Below, one piece after another: positions 43,633 to 56,653 of a stretch of DNA of 64,000 bases. The DNA is from Dioszegia crocea (Eukaryota > Basidiomycota > Tremellomycetes > Tremellales > Bulleribasidiaceae): NCBI GenBank assembly GCA_001600615.1, contig BCKK01000004.1:1871893-1935892 (forward strand), read 5' to 3'. Position numbers and translations under genes: made by a program. The number at the start of each line of letters is the position of its first letter. Position 1 is the stretch's first letter. Below the pieces are notes generated by a model. That model did no database searches and had not been told where the DNA came from. It saw only the letters and a list, made by a program, of their open reading frames with translations.

Positions 43633-45936
43633 ATGTCTCAGACTTGTCCGTCTGAGACATCATTATCGACAAATGACGTTACATTTCCCCCACTTCACAC
43701 CCCTCAGATCCCTTCATATGTCCTCTCTCCACACCTCAGCGCAGGCGCTATCTCTTATTATACGATGGCAGGCCCACATCAACCCCATCAACCCCATATG
43801 GTTTTCCCCACTTTCCGCTCAAAACGCTCCCCACCACTCAACAACCCCCAACCTAGACCCAATATCCCCCCAACACCATCCTTTGGCCTATTTCTTCCAA
43901 CACCCATACCCGCCTCATCCAACCTTGCCTCTCCATACCTATCCTACTCTCCCGCGATCCTCCCAGCCGCCCCCGAATTCAGTCGTAATACCCTCAGCAG
44001 CGCCGCTCGGACCATCGCGCGCGTGAACCCCTCGGCGGGGACAATGAACCAGCCCCGGTACTCTCTGTACGAGCCTACCCAAGCGCACGAAGGAGCTTCT
44101 GCAGAAGGAGGATGGTTATCGCCATCGCCCGCTCCGCCTACTCCGGTAGTCAAAAGACCTCTACCTACACCTGCATTGTTCCACCCAAACCCCTTTGACG
44201 GACCGATCCGAGACGGATTCGACCCCTGCACCGCTTTTACAAATTTTGCACCGCCGACTCCGACTCCGCCTCGGATCCATCCACCGCTTCCGAACCCTCC
44301 TTCACCCTACACAGGTGTATCAGACCATGCACAGCCGTACGATCAGGCATATATACATGTCCCATCCCCCCACTCTGCGCAAATCCAACATCACCCCCAA
44401 CCCGAACCCGGCCAATTCCTTCCTACTTCCTCTACGGCCTATTGTCGCCAGATCCAAGATATGTCCCACAGCCGGAACACCCCACCTTGTCATCGGCCTG
44501 TAGGTCCCCGTCGTCTCCCCGACTATTCCGGCACCACTCCAATGAGTCGCGGTACCTCCTCTTCCTCCCAATCCTCATCCTCCAATGCCAATACGACTGA
44601 CCTCCGACGTCGCTCTGCCCTAAAATCTCTTCCACCATCCCGTGATTACTCTTCCTCATCTAATCAATCCCACCGCCTCTCTCTCCTTGCCACCATCAAC
44701 CGCCAACCCTCCCCACCTACTCATATCCTCGAGGACGATCTCGTCCAATCCCCACCCCAAGCGGATTTTATCCCCGATATAGCCGACGAGACGAATCCCA
44801 CTCTAAGCTGGCAGCCTGAGATGGAGGAAGACGATGAGGCACGGGCAGTATGGCGGAAATTGGAAGAAAGGATGGGGAGGCGGATGCATAGTGGCCTCAA
44901 TCAGCAAAGGGGACGATGGGTCGTTACTCCCGCTGCGAGCCCCATGCCTCTGCCGCCGGCGTGTGGAGGGGTCGAGATGTCTCCCGGACAATTCTCAGTA
45001 TCGGATTATATGGCATTTGGAGAAAAGGCGTATGGGGATGAGAATAGGGATCAGCCGACACTGGGAGAAGTCAGGTCGAATATCCGAGGAACGCCATACC
45101 CCAGGATCGACACCGACAGGGCGGATATTCGACGCTCTGTACGAACTCGAACAAGAGGTTCAAGCACCTATACTTCCTCCCTACCCTCGTTAGACCGATC
45201 AATACCCCCTCCTAACGTACTTGATACCCTCGACCATTCCCTCTTCCCCACTTTCCCAAATTCTAATCCCCCAAAACCCACCCAACCTCTCAAGCCCACC
45301 AAAAAGGCGCCCAAACCCAAATCCAAACCCACAGCCAAACCCGAAGTCAAACGCAATACCCTCTGCCGCCTAGACACACAAGTCATCTCGGCCCTCGAGG
45401 CGCTCAAGTCAGATTGGGCATCCCCAGATCTTGACCTGGCACTATCTGGGAATTTCTCGCAGAGCGCATCCCCATCTACTCCTACTCCCATTGCGTCACA
45501 TCCACCTCCTACATCTCGACCCCTTCCTCTCCCTTCCCTCACTCGACGCTCAGCCTCTCCCGCCGACTCCCAAATATACACTCCACCTCCTCTTCCTCGC
45601 CCACCCTTACCTCGCTCTCCTCTCGAGCGTGGTCTAGGTCTGGGTATGTCCCTCGGCACGACATACAACCTGCATTCTAAACCCACACCTGCCCTCACTT
45701 CATCCACGCGTACGCCCCAGCGTAAGAATACCAGACCACTCCCTTCGCCCGTCGGCGGAGGCGGCCTGTCGCGTAAGGCAACAAACGCTCTTTCGAGACG
45801 GAGTACGATGCGGGTGGAGAGGATGCCAAAGCAGGAAGGGATGTTTGTGATCAGGGATCTGGATACCGGTGAGGCGTTGGAAGTAGGTGTAGAGGGACTA
45901 GAAGCGGCGTTGTTTGAAATGGCAAGTAGGGCGTGA
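43633..45936 (+). CDS. Proline/serine-rich disordered protein, unknown function
   Basis: A single open exon of 767 codons starting MSQTCPSETSLSTNDVTF; a downstream Met (MAGPHQPHQPHMVFPTF) may be the true start. Composition is extremely Pro, Ser, Thr and Arg-rich, with several PPTP/PPSP-like potential SH3 or WW ligands and a basic KKAPKPKSKPTAKPEVKR patch. Only two parts look folded: DDEARAVWRKLEERMGRR near the middle and the last 40 residues (MFVIRDLDTGEALEVGVEGL, ending FEMASRA). Codon usage and the lack of stops over 2.3 kb support a real gene. I do not recognise the family. Confidence 0.65.
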   Translation: MSQTCPSETSLSTNDVTFPPLHTPQIPSYVLSPHLSAGAISYYTMAGPHQPHQPHMVFPTFRSKRSPPLNNPQPRPNIPPTPSFGLFLPTPIPASSNLASPYLSYSPAILPAAPEFSRNTLSSAARTIARVNPSAGTMNQPRYSLYEPTQAHEGASAEGGWLSPSPAPPTPVVKRPLPTPALFHPNPFDGPIRDGFDPCTAFTNFAPPTPTPPRIHPPLPNPPSPYTGVSDHAQPYDQAYIHVPSPHSAQIQHHPQPEPGQFLPTSSTAYCRQIQDMSHSRNTPPCHRPVGPRRLPDYSGTTPMSRGTSSSSQSSSSNANTTDLRRRSALKSLPPSRDYSSSSNQSHRLSLLATINRQPSPPTHILEDDLVQSPPQADFIPDIADETNPTLSWQPEMEEDDEARAVWRKLEERMGRRMHSGLNQQRGRWVVTPAASPMPLPPACGGVEMSPGQFSVSDYMAFGEKAYGDENRDQPTLGEVRSNIRGTPYPRIDTDRADIRRSVRTRTRGSSTYTSSLPSLDRSIPPPNVLDTLDHSLFPTFPNSNPPKPTQPLKPTKKAPKPKSKPTAKPEVKRNTLCRLDTQVISALEALKSDWASPDLDLALSGNFSQSASPSTPTPIASHPPPTSRPLPLPSLTRRSASPADSQIYTPPPLPRPPLPRSPLERGLGLGMSLGTTYNLHSKPTPALTSSTRTPQRKNTRPLPSPVGGGGLSRKATNALSRRSTMRVERMPKQEGMFVIRDLDTGEALEVGVEGLEAALFEMASRA

Positions 45937-46002
45937 ATTGGGAGGTTGTAGATGTTGTTGTATCAGTCGCTAGTCATCAAGCCAGTAATCAATTTCAGTG
46001 AC

Positions 46003-46520
46003 TTAATGTGCATACTCATACATTCTTGCTCTCGTACCTCCGTTCTTCGTTATATCTGAATCTTCGTTAGCCCTGGAAGCCCAGCTCATTTCTCGCACTG
46101 CTTCCACGCCTCCTGCTCTCCCCGATTTCTCATCCCCCGGGTCTCGCTCAGATACGATGCCGACCCAAGGTTCGTTGCGGAGCTTATCCCTCAGCAGACT
46201 CGCATCCACAGTCATGGACAGGCAAAGTGATATCGAAAGCACCTCATTCGCAGTGAAGAGCTTCTTAATGGCTGATTCAAGGCCCTCATTCGACTAGTAC
46301 AACAACACGGTGGTATGCATGAAGAATCACACCCTTAAAAACGTCGTGTGTCGCAAAAGAATTAGCTCCGGCGGTAGCTAACAAACAGTCAGCGCGAACC
46401 TCACACAAACATATGGGTCACGCTTACCGACAGAGTTCTATACCCATTCGTGTTGGGATATAGGAGGAATGTGCCGGTGGAGGCTAACGTGATATCGGGA
46501 GTGGAGGCAGGATACCCGAG
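46003..46520 (-). CDS. Small gene of unknown function, 5' end unresolved
   Basis: Three exon-like blocks splice in phase. PDITLASTGTFLLYPNTNGY continues to RTLS; LPPELILLRHTTFLR follows a GTAAGC...GTTTGTTAG intron; SNEGLESAIKKLFTANEVLS follows a 39-nt GTGTGA...GTACTAG intron. The last runs into MTVDASLLRDKLRNEPWVG and ends YEYAH at 46003. Phase continuity across two introns is unlikely by chance. The first exon meets a stop near 46530 and I could not place a convincing initiator, so the gene may extend upstream through another intron or be truncated. No family recognised. Confidence 0.4.
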
Positions 46521-46655
46521 TTCGCCACTTTCACTTGGTCATGGGATGATGGCGTCAACCGAACAGGCTGCGGGGTATATACTAGGCAGTCGAGCTCAAT
46601 GCATCTTCACATCGCTGAGAATATTCATCTAATAATTCGACCTTGTGATCTGAGC

Positions 46656-46663
46656 TATAAAAA
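46656..46663 (+). promoter_or_regulatory. TATA box
   Basis: TATAAAAA lies 89 bp upstream of the ATG at 46745, a normal fungal spacing. Confidence 0.5.
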
Positions 46664-46744
46664 CCCCTGACAGATCCCCCGGTTTCTGAAATATTCACAC
46701 ACTTCCTCACTTCTCCCTGATCTAGACACAGCCTCTCAGACACC

Positions 46745-47704
46745 ATGTCTCAGCCTCAGAACAACCATTCCGGCGACTTCGAGTATGATGAGATGACCAT
46801 CAACCTCCTTGTACGTCAATCCTAGTCACCTGCTTAGCCCTGCTGACATGTGTGTAGGTTGAGGCGTTGCGTGAGCACACTCAGAGTCAGATCCCTGAGT
46901 CCGATGTCACTGCCGTTGTTCCGCGCCTCTTGGCTACGGACTTTCCCACCATGTCTGAGTACAACTTTGAGTTGGACTCCGCCTCTACTTCGACTGATGG
47001 GGATTCGGTTCACACGTACTCCTACTCGGACTACCCAACCTCCTTCATCTCTGACGATCTCTCGGATCGCTCAGCCTCTGCGTATCCGTCCTTCTTCATC
47101 TCTGAAGATTTCTCGAGTGGGTCGGAGTCTGTCCATTCCTCCATGGTAGATACGACCGACTTCTTGACTCCTCCGACCTTCACCTTCCCTCCGTATTCCT
47201 GGGACTACATTCTAGCTCCCCCTGCGGACAACGGCACCATCGACCCTTGCCTTCTTCCAGGTGTCCTCCACACCAGCCTGCGGCTCCGCAGGCGACGCGC
47301 TATGGGTACGGCGTATCCATCATGCAGGCGGCGGGAGGGTATGGCCAACAGAGCTTGGGACATGGTTCTGATGGTATGTCTTCTTTTGAGCTCCGAGAGG
47401 AGTTCGCGTTTGTGGAACAGGCGGACTTCGATGCTGCGCTGACTGGCAGGTTCGACGTTACGCGTCTCCCCCGCCTCATTCCCAGAGTCGGCCTACCACA
47501 TCCCAGGCTCTCACGACGACCAGACCGCCCTCACCCTCAACGGGGACCAGCTCCGTCCCTCAGAGCCAGTCCGCCACAACCGAGCTAAGCGACCAGCTCG
47601 AAGTTGGAACAGAGTTTGATACGCTCGGCAGCTACCCACAGGTGGTAGTTGACCAAAGCGGCGTGGGAGTTGGGATGGAGGCGGTGGAGGCGGAGGAGTG
47701 CTGA
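46745..47704 (+). CDS. Ser/Asp-rich acidic protein, 3' exon structure uncertain
   Basis: Exon 1 encodes MSQPQNNHSGDFEYDEMTIN and LL; a GTACGT...TGACATGTGTGTAG intron joins it to VEALREHTQSQIPESDV. The next part is rich in Ser, Asp, Tyr and Phe, with two related units (SYSDYPTSFISDDLS and SASAYPSFFISEDFS). Beyond about 47240 three different frames all look protein-like. One can be spliced through GTATGT...GCTGACTGGCAG to VRRYASPPPHSQSRPTTSQA, ending EAVEAEEC at 47704. The other gives AYHIPGSHDDQTALTLNG and a stop at about 47622. Alternative splicing or a recent frameshift would explain this. No family recognised. The strong TATA box suggests good expression. Confidence 0.5.
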
Positions 47705-48305
47705 GGCGTGACCGATAAGGTATTTGCCACAGCCCGGCTCGAATAAATCCCGGATTTGGGAGTAGTCGTAGTCGTATCCCTCGCTGCTGCTGATCCTCCC
47801 TTCACGCTAACGCCGATGCTGCCCTCTTCTAAGCTCGTGCCAATCCGTACAAGCCTCGCCCGCCACCGTGTCCTCGCTCTCTTGGACGACTACGTCTGAT
47901 CCTGGAGAGCAAGATCCGATATGGGTCCATCGCTTCGCCGCCTTCTCCTCGATCGTTGAAATTCGGCGCGTTTCAATCCGAGCGGGAGATTCTGCCTAGA
48001 CGGATCGGTCCATGGACTTGGTGGTCACTCGAGGGAAGATGGGAGGGACGAGGTCGAGCAGGAGTGGGCGAATTGTGGAGGGGTTGATGTTGAACAGGAG
48101 TGGGGGAAGCCGGAGCATTTTGAGCATTGGATACGAGTGAGGGGATCTGGAGGGGTTTGAACGTCGAACAGGATAAGAGAGGAGTGGGTATGGCCTGGAC
48201 CTGGTCGAGCTGGTATGTCAGCGACGTACCTAGCTGTGTGTTCTTTCACTAGAATATGACATTCAACAGGAGAGTGTAGGTTGGGCAGATGAATCTGAAC
48301 TTACG
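47705..48305. other. Unassigned region
   Basis: A plus-strand frame at about 47835-48085 (PYKPRPPPCPRSLGRL, later GPWTWWSLEGRWEG) looks partly coding but has no start or splice support. The 8-mer GAACAGGA/GAGCAGGA recurs near 48055-48170. Nothing can be called with confidence. Confidence 0.3.
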
Positions 48306-48750
48306 TTACACCCCATTGACAATGGGCACGCCCGCCTGATGACCTGGGAAATCTGCCCCAGTCGCCGCATTCTCCTCCCCGTCCACATTGCCCGACTCGG
48401 AATCAGCCAAGATGTCGACCACCTTCGCACCGAGAGGAGCATTCCGGTTAGGGCGAGACAGGGAAGTGGAGTCTTTGCCATATGATATCATCGCAAGAAT
48501 ATCTGGAAGGTCAGCTCAGGCTTCGGCGTTGAGAATCTGATCAAATTTGGGGGTATGAGACTGCGACTCACATTTCTCGTCAAGACCTTGCTCTCCTCCC
48601 CCTGCCCAAGGAACTTTCCCGCGACGGTCCTATGTCCTTAATTATTAGCACAACCACCACTGCACTCCCTTCAACTTACCCGGCCTGAATGCCTCGCATC
48701 AAACCCTCCGTAGTGCCGCGCGATGAGATCGGATCGGAGATTACGGTATG
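48306..48750 (-). pseudogene. Decayed copy of the neighbouring beta-lactamase-family gene
   Basis: Three segments match the intact gene at 48938-50910 in the same order and orientation. ISDPISS...EGLMRGIQAG corresponds to the N-terminus; AGKFLGQGEESKVLTRN corresponds to AGKFFGEREKGKLMTRN at the same intron position; AKVVDILADSESGN...HQAGVPI corresponds to TKVVDIL...HQTGLPP. Lesions are a TAA at 48678-48676, a 1-nt loss shortly after it, and a 1-nt loss at the start of the second exon that shifts the frame ahead of the SxxK region. No C-terminal half was found. The copy is therefore partial and non-functional as a hydrolase. The TAA lies in a new GTAAGT donor (see findings). Confidence 0.75.
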
Positions 48751-48937
48751 CACTCTGCTGAGGCTGCTGTCGAGGCTGTGTAAGCTTGTTCAAAATCAGA
48801 CAGGACAGAGCTGGGGGAGAAAAGGGACAGAGCGGGGAGCTGTATCAGTTGATCTTGCACAGACAAAGGAGACAAGGTTCAAGGATGATCTGAAAGTCCC
48901 CTTCCGGTGACAGATACAGATTTGCATCTTCGCGCCG

Positions 48938-50910
48938 TTACTCCTCCGCAAAGATCAACGGGCAAGCAACATCCAGCTCTTCCTCACACCCGCTTAGACC
49001 CCTCACTTCCATAAACCTGCCTCCATCCTTGACAATCACCTCGAATGGCATTCCGTAGTATGTCCTCTCGCGAAATTTCCCTTCTTCCTCACGCCCGATC
49101 TTGCACTCAAAGCAGCCTGCAAACCTCTGGCCAGCATCGCTGAGTTCGAGCGGGGTGTACAGCTTCCGACATTCGCCGTATAGCTCGGGAAAGTAAGGTA
49201 GGGTGCCGAGAGTGGGTCGAGAGGGGACGATATCGGCCGGTGAGATGGTCCATTTGCCAAAAGATGGGTGGGTCCAAGATCCCATGATGAGGGTCGGGGG
49301 TAGATTGATGCCTTGTACAGGTCGCATCCATGGCTGCGGAGAGATTCGAAGGTTGTACCGCTCGTTCAGCCTGACATGTCAGCGCACAACCTTATGAGAA
49401 ATGACGAAGGGTTCAGCTCACTCCTTGAACCAATCCCTCTTCTCCAACCCCGCCGCCGCCTCAATGATCCGACAAGCGACCAAAGACCGTAGGACCGTCC
49501 CGCCAACATCGCTGTTTGACAATACCGCAAAGCCGAGTTTCAGCTCGGGAAGCCAGGTGAGCTGATGTGCGTACCCCTGCTATAGTCAGCAATGACCACT
49601 TTGCTCACCGAAAGCAGGCAAGACCTACCGGGATCGAGCCGTTGTGGCCTAGCACCTCCACTCCGCGGTGCCTGAATTTCCTCAGTCCAAGCCCGTATCC
49701 CTGCGCTTCGTCGGGAAAGAAGAGATCAGGATCGGGATCGGTAGTGCGGGGCATTGCAACCTTGTCGAACCCAGGTATCTGAGGTGCACAGACGAGCCAG
49801 CGAATCTGTCCAATCAGTCTCGGACATTATCGAATCTCAAACTCCTCTCGAGACTTACAAGGTCATCGCTGTTCATCCAGACTCGTCCTGCGCCCCAGGC
49901 TGCACCACACTTCTCAATCCCATACTCCACCTCCACCCCCTTCTCGACTGCCGTATGCCCAGCCTCGACTCCGGATCCCTTGACATCCGCCCCTGCGCCC
50001 AACGCTTTAGCCGTGCCATTACCGTCCTCAGCGCCGGACCCCTTCACAGGTTCCGATTTCCCCTCGATGGCAGCGACCACCACGACTGGCTCCTCGGATG
50101 CAGGCTCAATCCGGGTCCACCGCCCCACCGCCCTTTCCTCCACCTTTGCCGCTTCATAGCTCGCCTTCAGCCCGAGAGGAGTGAAGAATTCTTCTTGGAC
50201 GAACTGGTCGATAGGCTTGTTGGTCAAGCGGAGAACGAGGAGTGCGGCCAAATCAAAGAGGAGTGAGGTGTATTGGAAGGGTTTGGTGGTCGATGGGGAG
50301 ATTGGAGGGATAGGGAGGGTCTTGATCTTGGCAATCTGTAGGATGAGCAACCTGCGTTCGCCTCGGAGTTGTGGATTATGGTTCGAGCTAGACTTACGAA
50401 ATTGTCACTTAGCCCAGGCGCGTACATCCCATCCCAAGGTGGCAAACCCGTTTGATGCCCAAGTAGATCCGCCACAGTCACCCCCTTTCCTCCATTCCCA
50501 TCATTCAACCCGAACTCAGGTAGGATATCGACCACCTTGGTATCGAAAGTATGGCCCGATCGGCCAAGGGCGAGGTAGAGTGCAAGAGCTGTGATGTGTT
50601 TGCCGCACGATGCGAGGGGGAAAGAGGTCTAAATTGTCAGCTCGGGTACGGGTGTCATCATACAGAGAGTGAAGGACGGGAAGCGAGCATGTATTTGTGT
50701 ACGGAGGGAAAAAGGAAGACAACTCACATTCCTCGTCATCAACTTGCCCTTCTCCCTCTCTCCAAAGAACTTGCCAGCAGGCGGTCCCATCCCTCCAGTC
50801 ATCGGCACAATAACCACTGCGCACCCTTTGATATCCCACGCCTTCATACCTCGCACCACATCGTCGACGAACGCCTGCGATAAAATCTGATCAGCAATAC
50901 CTGTAATCAT
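48938..50910 (-). CDS. Beta-lactamase/penicillin-binding-like serine hydrolase (class C/EstB type)
   Basis: Start MITGIADQILSQAFVDDVVR at 50910; a further in-frame Met at 51036 is less likely. The serine nucleophile motif SxxK is present as SFPLASCGKHITA just after intron 1. The second motif YxN is represented by FQYTSLLFDLAALL, with Ser for Asn. The third motif H-x-G is LGHNGSIPGYAHQ. Other family landmarks are ITVADLLGHQTGLP-like (VTVADLLGHQTGLPPWDG), QEEFFTPLGLKASYE, and GAGRVWMNSDDLIRWL. An insertion rich in Glu, Gly and Ala (about 45 residues) separates the second and third motifs. A C-terminal beta-rich domain (LIMGSWTHPSFGKW) follows. No signal peptide, so probably cytosolic or mitochondrial. 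Relatives include esterases and LACTB-like proteins; substrate unknown. A decayed paralog lies just downstream. Confidence 0.85.
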
Positions 50911-51147
50911 TGTTGAGCTGTGCTGTAGAAGAGATGTAAGCTTGATCAAATGAAGCAAGATAAGAGGACAAGGTGGGATAACTAGGGTGAGCTTATCTTT
51001 GCCAGGCGAGGAGAGAGTCAAAGGATGGGTAGACAAAGGTTGAGTGATGTTCTACAGCCGAAACGGCTTTCGCTGATAAGGACATGTTGGGGACACTGCT
51101 GGTGTGCCCTTTTTACATGCCGAAGAGAGAACAATTAACAACACTGG

Positions 51148-53529
<2,382 letters not shown>

Positions 53530-53730
53530 ACTGGGTGTATTGTGAGGTATGGATGGTACATAGACAGGGGTTGTTGATGATGACGCTTGGACGTGCTTAA
53601 GTGGGCGGCTCAAATACGTCATCCGCCAATTCGCCGCCCATGCCACCCATTCACACCACCCACCCTTCTATAGCAACTCTTACCTCTGTACACTCTGCTA
53701 CGCGTCTATACGCAGCAGCATCCACCCAGC
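53530..53730. promoter_or_regulatory. Compact bidirectional promoter of VPS4 and SPT20
   Basis: Only 201 bp separate the two divergent start codons. GTACGTCATCCGCCAATTCG (CCAAT-like core near 53625) lies in the middle. No TATA box was seen, consistent with housekeeping genes. Confidence 0.45.
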
Positions 53731-54983
53731 ATGGCAAGCGCGTCAGGGTATAACCACCAAAGATTCGCTCGGACAGTCCTGAAAAAGGCCAGGAAATGGG
53801 AAGCGAGTCTCACAGTCCAGCTCTACCCTTCACATTGGAGATTCGCAGAGTCGGTATGTCTACATTTACTGACACTGGATTATACTGATACTTTAGCCAC
53901 ATAACTTCCCATATGAAGGACCTATGCGACCATTCCTACTAGCGCTCCGATCACAAGTCATACCCTCCGCCCTCATTCCTTTCTTGTACGATATCAATCC
54001 ACCCGTCGCGTTTGTGGATGGTTGTCTGGTGGTAGAAATACAGGACTTTAGGCGGGTGCCGGAATGTCGGAGCAGGGTAGTGATGCGGCCAGCGGCAGAG
54101 AGTCTGGCGCAGACTATAGATCATATGCTGGAGAGAAGAGGGGAGGTTTGGGAGGAGGAATTGTCGCTGGAGCTGGAGTCGAGGATTATTGTGAGTCAGG
54201 AATGGGCGAAGCTATGGCCAAATCTGGGTCAATAGTAGCAGATGGACGGACTAGGGATACTACGAGGATGTTGGAGCATCTGGCATAGCCTTTTCAACCC
54301 TTCTCATCTCATCATCCATACCAATCAAGCTAACTCTACAGGCAGCAACTTCCCCACCCCTCTACCTCGGCACATCCCTCCTTGCCACCCGAAACGCCGT
54401 CCTATCCATGGCTCTGACATCCCCCGCCACACCTGGCCTCTCCGCAGAAGGCCATCTCCGCTGTCCCCAAGCAGCTACCGAAGCTACCACATCCTCAGAC
54501 CGAATGCGGCGCATCCTCCAAGCAGGTGGCGGAAGCGGTACCGGCGCGAGCTTCCACCCCAATTGGAGCATCCTTCGTCTCAAGGAGAGAATGGCCAATG
54601 CCGAGCGGATCAAAGAGGCAGAGAAGGAAGCTCGGGCGGCCGGGATGTGGAACGGTGGTGCGAGTGGTACCGGGGGTATAGGCGGTATTGGGGATATGCA
54701 GGGACAGTCAGTGGGGCAATTACAGGGAGGTGGAGGTGGGGATGTAGGAGAGGCAGCTCAGGCGGCAGCGGCGGCGGCTAGTGCGCCTAAGAAGAAGAAG
54801 AAAAAGAGAGCGGCAGATGATGATTCGACGACGGTGACGACGGCGGTTACGACTGCTCCGCCGGCCAAGAAGAAGAAGGGGAAGGTAAATGAGGAGCCAA
54901 CGGGAGTGAAGGCGAAAGAAGAGCCGGCGGAAGTTAAGCCGAAGAAGAAGAGTAAGAAGAAGGTCGTCAAGGCGGATGGGTAG
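53731..54983 (+). CDS. SPT20: SAGA complex subunit Spt20
   Basis: Three exons (53731-53853, 53897-54190, 54342-54983) encode 352 residues from MASASGYNHQRFARTVLKKA. The Spt20 domain is recognised by the N-terminal YPSHWRFAESPHNFPYEGPM and by FVDGCLVVEIQDFRRVPECR, the family's YDGC-I-V-E-x-DR-type block, followed by VVMRPAAESLAQTIDHML. After it come a Gly/Ala-rich linker and a Lys-rich tail with three runs (PKKKKKKR, PAKKKKGK, PKKKSKKK) that could serve as nuclear signals. Spt20 is a structural core subunit of the SAGA histone-acetyltransferase coactivator. Shorter than yeast Spt20, but typical of basidiomycete forms as far as I can judge. Confidence 0.85.
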
Positions 54984-55320
54984 GGAGGGAGAGCCAACAG
55001 GCGAGATGGACATAGGGACGTTGTACCGGCATTTCGTTTTCAAAAGTTGTACCAAAGTAGCGGTGTGGCCAGATGTATCATTGTACTCTCCACATACCCT
55101 GATAGGTAGCTGGTCACTGTCAGTGTAGACTGGAGTCGACCGTAGTCTTGTTACAGCACTCAACATAGTACAAACCAGTATTTCCGAAGACCCCGAAAAG
55201 ATCCGGCGGAAGCAGCTTGTCCCGCTTGGCACCTATCTCCCCACCCACTCCCTACTTTTCCCCCTTGTCACTCACATCCGCCAGCTTTACTCTGACACCC
55301 AAGTCATTACTCCCTCGCCG
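54984..55320. other. Intergenic spacer
   Basis: Promoter region for the kinase gene. It is CT-rich just before the ATG (CCCACTCCCTACTTTTCCCC). No gene was seen. Confidence 0.35.
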
Positions 55321-56216
55321 ATGGACAGCACAGACACCAGCGCGACGCCTTACAAAGCAGGCCTCCTCGCGGCGTTCATCGCCAAGCACCATGCTGCCCT
55401 CCGCGCCTCCGGGTCCAGCCGGCCATTGATGGTATCCATGCAGGGTCCTCAGGGCTGCGGGAAGAGTACACTCGCTGCTGCCTTACTGGACCTCCTCGCT
55501 TCCAAGAACCTCAAGACGGCCGTAGCGTCTCTTGACGGTGAGTCTGCAATTCACACGTAGGCTGATCATCAGATTTCTACCTCCCCTATGCCGGCCTCAA
55601 AGCACTTGCTGCTGCCCACCCCTCAAATTCCTCCCTCTCCGGGCGCGGTCCTCCAGGCACACACGATGCTCCTTTCCTCTCCTCCACCTTGACTCTCGTT
55701 AGGGATATCAACCCCTCCTCTTCTGTCCAACTCCCCATCTTCGATAAAAGCCAATACGAAGGATATGGTGATCGATCATCATCCACCATAACCGTCACAG
55801 CCCCCATCCAGGTCTTTCTCCTCGAAGGCTGGAGTCTAGGCTTTGAGCCTCTTCCCCCTACTCCACTCGAGAACAACTGGCGTAAAGGTCGAGTAGCCCA
55901 TACACTCCCTCTCGACTCAATCACCCAGATCAACAATAACCTCACGGACTTCTCAGAGGCTATCCATCATTACTTTGATGTACATGTGGCTATCCGACCT
56001 GAGTCGTATGACTACGTCTATAAGTGGAGGTTGGAGCAGGAGCATCATATGAAGAGAGAGAATGGAGGTAAGGGGATGAGTGATGAGGGTGTCAGGGCGT
56101 TTGTAGATCGGTATATGCCGTGCTATGAGTTGTATGGGGCTCAGGAGGTGGGTAAAGCGGGACTCGTGTTGGAGTATGGAGAGAGGAGAGAGGTCGTTAA
56201 TGCTAGGGAGACATGA
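55321..56216 (+). CDS. P-loop kinase, D-glycerate 3-kinase/Tda10-like
   Basis: Two exons (55321-55537, 55573-56216) give 286 residues starting MDSTDTSATPYKAGLLAAFI. Walker A is SMQGPQGCGKSTLAAALLDL near residue 40. The intron joins AVASLD to DFYLPYAGL, giving the conserved SxDDFYL motif of the GLYK/Tda10 family. Next come GPPGTHDAPF (the family's G-x-P-G-T-H-D), PIFDKSQYEGYGDR and the Walker-B-like VFLLEGWSLGFEPLP. Then SYDYVYKWRLEQEHHMK and AFVDRYMPCYELY complete the domain. It likely phosphorylates glycerate or a similar small metabolite in the cytosol using ATP. All expected motifs are intact. Substrate by family analogy only. Confidence 0.88.
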
Positions 56217-56539
56217 TGCATGAATCGGGTCACTACACACACATGCTGCGTTTCGCGTTCTGAGCCGCCTGACTTCGATACTGCACCGATGTCTTGTGAC
56301 CATACTGGTGTATAATACCCTTCCGCTCCATGTAGGACATGCGTACTGTCTGCCCTGCCCGATGCATACCGGCAAGTGATAAGTCTATCAGCTTCGCGGG
56401 GTACAAGGTGGAGCTCACGGCCCAAGGTAGGGCAGGTCCGGATATACCCGTTGGGGGGGATTTCGGACTTAGCGACTTACCGGAAAATCCCCCTCCTCCA
56501 CTCCGGCTATTCGATCTCACCTCCATCCCTTGGCTGTTG

Positions 56540-56545
56540 TATAAA
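56540..56545 (+). promoter_or_regulatory. TATA box
   Basis: TATAAA lies 114 bp upstream of the dehydrogenase ATG at 56654, followed by a pyrimidine-rich 5' UTR. Confidence 0.5.
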
Positions 56546-56653
56546 GCGCTCTCCAGCTCCAGATATCAAGCCACTCATCACCTCCCTTACATTCAAGTAC
56601 ACTACACACTCATCAACTCACATCACATCTTCCACCAAGTACTTAGGTCCACA

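Noticed and set aside
45168..45707. Long minus-strand frame (179 codons) opposite the proline-rich protein
   Set aside because: Arg/Gly-rich antisense of a Pro/Ser-rich exon; no splice sites, start context or domain. It is a shadow of the plus-strand gene.
48630..48679. Treating the beta-lactamase copy as a functional gene because an intron bypasses its stop
   Set aside because: A second 1-nt loss at the following exon shifts the frame ahead of the active-site region, and the C-terminal half is missing.
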